Below, one piece after another: positions 7,685 through 11,715 of a stretch of DNA of 11,715 nt. A program made the position numbers and the translations under genes. The DNA is from Streptomyces sp. NRRL WC-3549. GTDB lineage: Bacteria > Actinomycetota > Actinomycetes > Streptomycetales > Streptomycetaceae. Below the pieces are notes generated by a model. That model did no database searches. It saw only the letters and a program-made list of their open reading frames with translations, and was not told the origin of the DNA. Positions within the stretch are counted from its first letter, which is position 1. Each line of letters starts with the position of its first letter. The stretch covers positions 157,679-169,393 of the forward strand of contig NZ_KL585386.1 of the NCBI RefSeq assembly GCF_000721935.1, read 5' to 3'.

Positions 7685-7703
7685 CCAGGCAAGGCTAACC
7701 TAA
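7685..7703. promoter_or_regulatory. Iron box on the ArCP-SIP side of the divergent region
   Basis: CCAGGCAAGGCTAACCTAA matches about 15 of 19 positions of the IdeR/DmdR consensus; the right half (AGGCTAACCTAA) is perfect and the left half degenerate. It lies 362 bp upstream of the ArCP gene and 140 bp upstream of dhbA. I assign it to the minus-strand unit because dhbA has its own box, but it may act on both. Confidence 0.72.
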
Positions 7704-7804
7704 CTTGCCTCCCATCCCTACCGGATACCCGAAAGCGGATCAGTGGAGGCCGTCGGCACCCGGGGCGCCCCCGATGACGGGTAACCGCCGAGCGGCTTCT
7801 TGAT

Positions 7805-7823
7805 TTAGGTTACCCTTACCTAA
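7805..7823. promoter_or_regulatory. Iron box in front of dhbA
   Basis: TTAGGTTACCCTTACCTAA matches about 16 of 19 consensus positions with both outer half-sites intact; only the centre differs. It ends 8 bp before the dhbA ribosome site (AGGAGG at 7832-7837) and 20 bp before the ATG, so bound repressor would cover the promoter or transcription start of the dhbA-dhbC unit. Confidence 0.88.
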
Positions 7824-7843
7824 CTTCTCGTAGGAGGTTGCTC

Positions 7844-8674
7844 ATGCCTGATCACATACCGGGCAGAAGTGGCGAGTTCGACGGCCGCACTGTCCTGGTG
7901 ACCGGTGCCGCACAGGGCATCGGGGCCGCCGTCGCCGAGCTGTTCGCCACCCTCGGTGCCCGGGTGGCCGCCACCGACCGCGCGCAGGACGGCGTCGACG
8001 CCCTGGCCGCACAGTGGCACAGGCGGCAGGCGAAGACACCGGAGGGCGAGCGTCCGGCGGGCCGCCTGGAGCCGTACGTCATGGACGTCACCGACCGCGG
8101 ATCGGTGACCAGCGCCGTTTCCCGTGCCGAGAGCGAACTCGGCCCCGTCGACGTACTCGTGAACGTCGCGGGCGTCCTGCGCACCGGCCCCGTGACCGGT
8201 TTCTCCGCCGAGGACTGGTCGGACACCTTCCGGGTGAACACCGACGGCGTCTTCCACGTCTCGCAGGCTCTCGCCCCGCTGATGGCAGGCCGGGGCGGCG
8301 GCTGCATCGTCACCGTCGGCTCCAACGCCGCCGGGGTCCCCCGCACCGGTATGGCCGCCTACGCAGCGTCGAAGGCGGCGGCCGTCATGTTCACCAAGTG
8401 TCTGGGGCTCGAACTCGCGCGCAGCGGAGTACGGTGCAACGTCGTCGCGCCCGGGTCCACCGACACCGCGATGCAGCGCGCCCTGTGGACCGGTCCGGGC
8501 GCCGAGCAGCGTGTCGTCGACGGCGACCCGGCCACCTACCGCACCGGCATACCGCTGGGCCGGATCGCCGACCCGGGGGACATCGCCGAAGCCGTGGTCT
8601 TCCTCGCCTCGGACCGCGCCCGGCACATCACCATGCAGGAGCTGTACGTCGACGGCGGCGCGACCCTGCGCTGA
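7844..8674 (+). CDS. dhbA: 2,3-dihydro-2,3-dihydroxybenzoate dehydrogenase
   Basis: A 276-residue short-chain dehydrogenase that oxidises 2,3-dihydro-2,3-dihydroxybenzoate to 2,3-dihydroxybenzoate with NAD+, the last step of DHB synthesis (DhbA/EntA type). The nucleotide-binding motif TGAAQGIG is at 20-27, NVAG follows in mid-domain, the catalytic Ser160 lies in VGSNAAG, and Y173-x-x-x-K177 is in YAASK. The segment NVVAPGSTDTAMQ is characteristic of the EntA/DhbA subgroup. It is about 15-25 residues longer than typical DhbA because of an insert (QAKTPEGERPAGR) before the second strand region. ATG 7844 has AGGAGG six bases upstream. The gene heads the plus-strand unit with dhbC and is preceded by an iron box. 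Confidence 0.93.
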   Translation: MPDHIPGRSGEFDGRTVLVTGAAQGIGAAVAELFATLGARVAATDRAQDGVDALAAQWHRRQAKTPEGERPAGRLEPYVMDVTDRGSVTSAVSRAESELGPVDVLVNVAGVLRTGPVTGFSAEDWSDTFRVNTDGVFHVSQALAPLMAGRGGGCIVTVGSNAAGVPRTGMAAYAASKAAAVMFTKCLGLELARSGVRCNVVAPGSTDTAMQRALWTGPGAEQRVVDGDPATYRTGIPLGRIADPGDIAEAVVFLASDRARHITMQELYVDGGATLR

Positions 8675-8745
8675 ACCGCCCCCAGCCCTTCCGTACACGC
8701 CCGTCCCCCGCACCCGCCGACGGAACCATCGAGAACGGAGTCCCC

Positions 8746-9951
8746 GTGTCGACGACATCCCAGGTCGCCACGTCCATGCCCCCCGCCGACCCGGCCCACC
8801 CCGTCATAGGAGCGGCCACCTCGCTCCTGGACGCCTACACCCCGGACGCCCGCTTCCTCGCCACCCCCGGCCGCACCCTGCTGGCACACGGGGACGTGCG
8901 CCGGGTGCCGCACGACGAGAGGTCCCTGGACGAGCGAGTGAACGCCACCCTGGCCGAAGCAGCGGCGGCCGGGCAGGAGTCGCCCGTGGTCATCGGTGCC
9001 ATCCCGTTCGACCACGGGGCGCCGGCCGCCCTGAGCGTGCCGGCCGAGCTGCGCACCGCCCCGCCGCTCGCCTCCGATCCGCTGATCGCGCTCCCCGTCG
9101 GCGTCCCGGCATCGGCCGACTGGCGGATACGCCCGGTACCGGAGCCCGAGGCCTACGGGGCCGGGGTCGCCTCGGCCGTGGAACGCATGTGGCGCGGGGA
9201 GTTCAGCAAGGTGGTGCTGGCCCGCACCCTCGAACTGACCTCCTCGGCCCCGCTCGACCTGCCGGCGATGCTCCAGCGCCTGGCCCGCCGCGACCCCGTC
9301 GGCTACACCTTCGCGCTGCCGACCGCTCCCGGCCGCACCCTGATCGGCGCCAGCCCCGAACTGCTCGTCTCCCGGAAGGGCAGTCAGGTCACCGCCAACC
9401 CGCTGGCCGGGTCCACCCCGCGCAGCGCCGATCTGGCCGAGGACGTCCGCCGGGCGGCGACGCTGCTGGAGTCCGCGAAGGACCTGCACGAGCACGCCGT
9501 CGTGGTGGACGCCGTCCACCAGGCCCTCGCCCCGCACTGCTCGCGGCTGACCGTCCCGGCCCGGCCCACCCTGATCCGCACCGCCACCATGTGGCACCTG
9601 TCGACCACGGTCACCGGGACGCTCGCCGCCCCCGACACCTCGGCGCTCTCGCTCGCCTGCGCCCTGCATCCCACCCCCGCGGTCTGCGGCACACCGACCG
9701 CGACCGCCCGCCAGGTCATCGCCGAGACGGAACCGTTCGACCGGGGCTTCTTCACCGGCGTCGTCGGATGGGGGGACGCCCAGGGGAACGGCGAATGGGT
9801 CGTCACCATCCGCTGCGCCGAGGCCGAGGAGCGCACACTGCGGCTGTACGCGGGGGCGGGCGTCGTCGCGGCCTCCGAGCCGGAGGCGGAGACCGCCGAG
9901 ACCGCCGCGAAGTTCCGCACCTTCCTCGGCGCCGTGGGCACCGAGCTGTAG
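8746..9951 (+). CDS. dhbC: Isochorismate synthase
   Basis: A 401-residue chorismate-utilising enzyme of the EntC/DhbC/MenF family that converts chorismate to isochorismate, the committed step to DHB. Visible family features: catalytic-base Lys155 in [15 protein letters not shown] with Glu205, [37 protein letters not shown], then [12 protein letters not shown] and [15 protein letters not shown] near the C-terminus. The length is normal. The start is GTG 8746 with CGGAG about 7 bases upstream; an upstream extension in this frame runs through dhbA and is not real. It lies 71 bp after dhbA with no terminator between, so both are probably co-transcribed. The usual next genes, DHB-AMP ligase and isochorismatase, do not follow. 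Confidence 0.95.
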   Translation: MSTTSQVATSMPPADPAHPVIGAATSLLDAYTPDARFLATPGRTLLAHGDVRRVPHDERSLDERVNATLAEAAAAGQESPVVIGAIPFDHGAPAALSVPAELRTAPPLASDPLIALPVGVPASADWRIRPVPEPEAYGAGVASAVERMWRGEFSKVVLARTLELTSSAPLDLPAMLQRLARRDPVGYTFALPTAPGRTLIGASPELLVSRKGSQVTANPLAGSTPRSADLAEDVRRAATLLESAKDLHEHAVVVDAVHQALAPHCSRLTVPARPTLIRTATMWHLSTTVTGTLAAPDTSALSLACALHPTPAVCGTPTATARQVIAETEPFDRGFFTGVVGWGDAQGNGEWVVTIRCAEAEERTLRLYAGAGVVAASEPEAETAETAAKFRTFLGAVGTEL

Positions 9952-9961
9952 GACGGCCCCG

Positions 9962-9981
9962 GCGCACCGCCCCCGGTGCGC
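9962..9981 (+). terminator. Hairpin terminator candidate after dhbC
   Basis: GCGCACCG and CGGTGCGC form a perfect 8-bp stem with a CCCC loop, beginning 11 bases after the dhbC stop. There is no T-run, which is common for streptomycete terminators. Confidence 0.65.
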
Positions 9982-10010
9982 ACGCCAGGCCCCCGGGCTT
10001 CGCGCGCGCA

Positions 10011-10042
10011 CCGGGGACGGTCGCGCACGCCACCGTCGCCCC
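10011..10042 (+). terminator. Second hairpin after dhbC
   Basis: The arms at 10013-10021 (GGGGACGGT) and 10032-10042 (ACCGTCGCCCC) pair with a two-base bulge around a 10-base loop. It may back up the first terminator. There is no T-run. Confidence 0.35.
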
Positions 10043-10181
10043 TGGGCGGCACGCCCGGCCTCTCGGCCATCCGTGTTCCGGACCGGCCCCCGTACGGCAA
10101 GGGTCGGTGCACCCTGCGTGTTCCGCCGCGCCGCCGATCCCGGGGTTCCCAGACCGGCCGAAACGCAGATGTTCGAAATTC

Positions 10182-10213
10182 CGGCCGGCTCGTTGAGCCT
10201 CACGAGCCGGCCG
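10182..10213. terminator. Strong 12-bp hairpin, probably a (bidirectional) terminator
   Basis: CGGCCGGCTCGT (10182-10193) and ACGAGCCGGCCG (10202-10213) are perfect inverted copies around the 8-base loop TGAGCCTC. The stem is very GC-rich and is the strongest inverted repeat I found. It lies between dhbC and the exporter remnant and would insulate the two transcripts. It could also be a scar at the cluster boundary. Confidence 0.6.
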
Positions 10214-10237
10214 CAATCGACCACCCAGGGGGCCACG

Positions 10238-10591
10238 TTGCCCTCGGCCGGCGCACAGGAACAGCCGACGCCCGACCCGTCGGATCCGAGCACTCCGCCC
10301 GACCCGACGGCTGCGCGGACGGAGGAGTACCTCTACCGCGGCGAGTCCAGGCTCCAGGCCTGCGCACAGCTGACGACCGGCACCATGACACGGCGGCTGC
10401 CCGCGCCGGTCCTGCGGTCCCTGAAGACGGCCTGGCACGTGGACCGGGGCGCGACGGCCGGACTGCCGGCGTGCCAGGCCGGCACGGGCGTCCTCGCCGC
10501 GCTGGGGCTGCTCGCGGCCACGGGGACGATCACCGCCCTGTTCTCGTCCGGCGACATCACCGAGCGGTTGGCGTGTTGCCGATCGAGTTGA
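10238..10591 (+). pseudogene. 5' remnant of an ABC exporter (fused permease-ATPase type)
   Basis: The frame has strong G/C-third codon usage from about 10320 to 10575. It reads a Pro-rich start, then EEYLYRGESRLQACAQL, RLPAPVLRSLKTAWHVDRG and a hydrophobic helix (GVLAALGLLAATGTITALF). From memory this resembles the N-terminal first membrane helix of streptomycete half-size ABC exporters with fused ATPase. Such proteins run to roughly 600 residues; here similarity stops after GDITERL and the frame ends at TGA 10589-10591, so only the first helix remains and no ATPase domain follows in any frame. The start is unclear: TTG 10238 (after AGGGGG), ATG 10385 or ATG 10169 are all possible. A short intact membrane protein is the alternative. 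Confidence 0.5.
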
Positions 10592-10625
10592 ACGGGGCGG
10601 ACGCCACGCAGCCTCCGGTGCTGGG

Positions 10626-10641
10626 GCTCGTGTCCACGAGC
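10626..10641. repeat. Short perfect inverted repeat upstream of the orphan gene
   Basis: GCTCGTG and CACGAGC face each other across two bases. The site lies about 65 bp upstream of the proposed -35 of the orphan gene and could be an operator or a chance palindrome. Confidence 0.25.
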
Positions 10642-10704
10642 GGCCCGGGAACACGGCCGACAAGGCGCACCAAGGTCCGCCCATGCCGACGTCTCAGGGC
10701 ACGA

Positions 10705-10733
10705 GTTGGCTTGTCAGAGGCATCGGCTAACTT
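10705..10733 (+). promoter_or_regulatory. Promoter for a leaderless transcript of the orphan gene
   Basis: TTGGCT (10705-10710) and TAACTT (10728-10733) are separated by 17 bases. The expected start point, about 7 bases after the -10, falls on the ATG at 10741. No Shine-Dalgarno sequence precedes that ATG, so the mRNA probably begins at the start codon. Confidence 0.5.
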
Positions 10734-10740
10734 GCGGGCC

Positions 10741-11247
10741 ATGGGAAATTCAGGCGGATCATTGACGACCCGGTCCACGGGGGAACTGCACCAGTTCATG
10801 CGGGCAGCCGGGTTCACGGGCATCGACGACACGCAGGTGTTGGCGGAGGGCTGGCAGGTCACGGACTTCGCCGACGCCGGACGGCGCAGCCTTGCGAACC
10901 TCGTCCAGCAAACGGGGACACCAGCCGTCATGGTGTCCTTCCTCGACAGCGATGTGGGCTTCATCGAGGCCCTCACGCCGGACGGCAACGGCTGGCAGGG
11001 CCTGCTCAACCGCGAGGTGGCGAAGAGCTACGAGATGCCTCTGGAGCACTTCCCCATCGAACCCGCCGTGGCCGGCGCACTCGCCTGGTCGACCGCCGCG
11101 GGACTGACGCCCGACGAGCAAGCCATTCGGCAGACGCTCACCGGGTCGGCCCTGTTCGCGGAAGAGCTCTCCTCAGCCCTCCTGGTCGCCCTGGGACTGC
11201 CCGGCGCAATCCAGCCCTCACAAACCAGGGCCTGGTGCATTACGTGA
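10741..11247 (+). CDS. Hypothetical protein, 168 residues, leaderless start
   Basis: I do not recognise this protein's family. It begins MGNSGGS at ATG 10741; the same frame is open far upstream, but that part lacks coding character. The chain appears soluble: no signal peptide or membrane helix, moderately acidic, with a central stretch VMVSFLDSDVGFIEAL and a C-terminal helical-looking segment (LFAEELSSALLVALGLPGA). The last residues (SQTRAWCIT) look unlike the rest and may be a replaced C-terminus. The opening 60 bases are only about 58% G+C, clearly below the siderophore genes, which suggests separate acquisition. It sits between an exporter remnant and a transposase fragment. Small size and setting would fit an accessory or immunity-type protein, but nothing in the sequence proves it. 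Confidence 0.6.
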   Translation: MGNSGGSLTTRSTGELHQFMRAAGFTGIDDTQVLAEGWQVTDFADAGRRSLANLVQQTGTPAVMVSFLDSDVGFIEALTPDGNGWQGLLNREVAKSYEMPLEHFPIEPAVAGALAWSTAAGLTPDEQAIRQTLTGSALFAEELSSALLVALGLPGAIQPSQTRAWCIT

Positions 11248-11554
11248 ACTTACCCCTGGGGAATAACGCGATCGTCCACAACTGTCCGGGAGGAGACCTG
11301 CACGGCGGCGTCCGTCGTCCCCAGCAGCGGCCGGGACCCGTCCTGCCGGACCGAAGCGGTGAGGGCTCCCGATGGGCGGATTCAGGGGGTGCGGCTCAAC
11401 TCGGGCATGGAGGACGCTGCGGTGTTCAGCCAGGTGATGGCGTCCGGGACACCGCTGTGCCCGGCGTGGCCGCTCTCGGCCCGGTGTGCGGCACGGACAC
11501 GGTAAAGAAGGGCTGTCAGCGCGGGGGCTCGAACGTGGCACGGGGCCCTGACTA
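11248..11554. other. Stretch without a confident gene
   Basis: Two short overlapping frames compete. On the plus strand, the frame of the orphan gene stays open after its TGA to a TAA near 11505 and includes LNSGMEDAAVFSQVMASG. On the minus strand, 11561-11382 could encode 59 residues starting MNLVRAPCHVRAP. Both have fairly high G/C at third positions, and neither has a ribosome site or a family I recognise. They may be remnants of genes cut by the nearby transposon. Confidence 0.4.
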
Positions 11555-11628
11555 AGTTCATGGATCAGGGCGCTGAGCCCGGCACAGTCGAAGGTGCGGT
11601 GGGCGTAGTCGCGGCCGTCCAGGGCGTG

Positions 11629-11715
11629 GACGACGTTCCCGGCCAGCCGGTCCTGCACGTACTCGCGCAGTCGCTCATCGGCCACCAGCTTCGGCCGCTG
11701 AGCCCGCCGCTCGGC
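11629..11715 (-). mobile_element. IS30-family transposase fragment at the right edge
   Basis: The minus strand reads in from the right edge as AERRAQRPKLVADERLREYV, followed by QDRLAG. This resembles the segment of actinobacterial IS30-type transposases between the N-terminal helix-turn-helix and the catalytic DDE domain (the RPKPxKL...YVQDRLAG region). After about 11629 the resemblance ends: the frame stays open (HALDGRDYAHRTFDC and onward) but no WSPEQI motif or DDE region appears. The gene is therefore truncated on its 3' side within the window, and its 5' part lies outside. The call rests on remembered family sequence. Confidence 0.5.

Noticed and set aside
7320..7692. Small minus-strand proteins of 102-103 residues in the ArCP leader
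   Set aside because: Pro/Arg/Gly-rich, no ribosome sites, no family resemblance; best explained as non-coding GC-rich sequence.
8014..8745. N-terminal extension of the isochorismate synthase frame
   Set aside because: It overlaps dhbA in another frame; the EntC-type homology begins after GTG 8746, which has its own ribosome site.
8536..10293. Minus-strand frame of 585 codons
   Set aside because: Antisense to dhbC and its flanks, Gly-rich, no motifs.
1..11715. CRISPR arrays, tRNA or rRNA genes, direct-repeat arrays
   Set aside because: I saw no regularly spaced repeats and no cloverleaf or rRNA-like sequence by reading.

Overview
The base composition (about 70% G+C with strong G/C at third codon positions), the frequent GTG starts, four-base gene overlaps and DtxR/IdeR-type iron boxes all point to an actinobacterium, most likely Streptomyces. 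The window holds one side of a catecholate siderophore locus. Its genes make and activate 2,3-dihydroxybenzoate (DHB), join it to an amino acid, import the ferric siderophore and release the iron.

Layout. On the minus strand from 6133 to the left edge lies one tightly coupled unit: substrate-binding lipoprotein, two FecCD-type permeases, a FepC-type ATPase, then the start of a non-ribosomal peptide synthetase (NRPS; a C domain and most of an A domain, running off the left edge). Three successive GTGA overlaps and a TTG start just after the ATPase stop link these genes. A 19-bp iron box at 6151-6169 sits on the promoter of the unit. Also on the minus strand, 7323 to 6233 encodes a free-standing aryl carrier protein and a siderophore-interacting FAD-type reductase, joined by an ATGA overlap. 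Divergent from these, on the plus strand, are dhbA (7844-8674) and dhbC (8746-9951). The divergent intergenic region carries two more iron boxes, one near each side, so the whole locus should be repressed by Fe(II)-loaded DmdR/IdeR.

How it works together. DhbC converts chorismate to isochorismate, and DhbA oxidises 2,3-dihydro-DHB to DHB. The middle enzyme (isochorismatase, DhbB) and the DHB-AMP ligase (DhbE) are not in the window and must lie elsewhere if the pathway works. DHB would be loaded on the small carrier protein and condensed by the NRPS, whose A-domain pocket is acidic and suggests a basic amino acid. The lipoprotein, permeases and ATPase would import the ferric complex, and the SIP-family protein would reduce it. 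The gene set resembles griseobactin-type (DHB-Arg-Thr) systems, but that is inference.

The notable defect is in the ATPase gene. An out-of-frame gap at about 2750 removes roughly 30 residues, including the ABC signature motif, so this importer lacks a normal motor as read.

Right of dhbC (9952 onward) the character changes: strong hairpins, the cut-off 5' end of an ABC exporter gene, a lower-GC orphan gene of 168 codons that looks leaderless, about 300 bp with no clear gene, and at the right edge a fragment of an IS30-like transposase on the minus strand. This looks like a rearranged boundary of the siderophore cluster.
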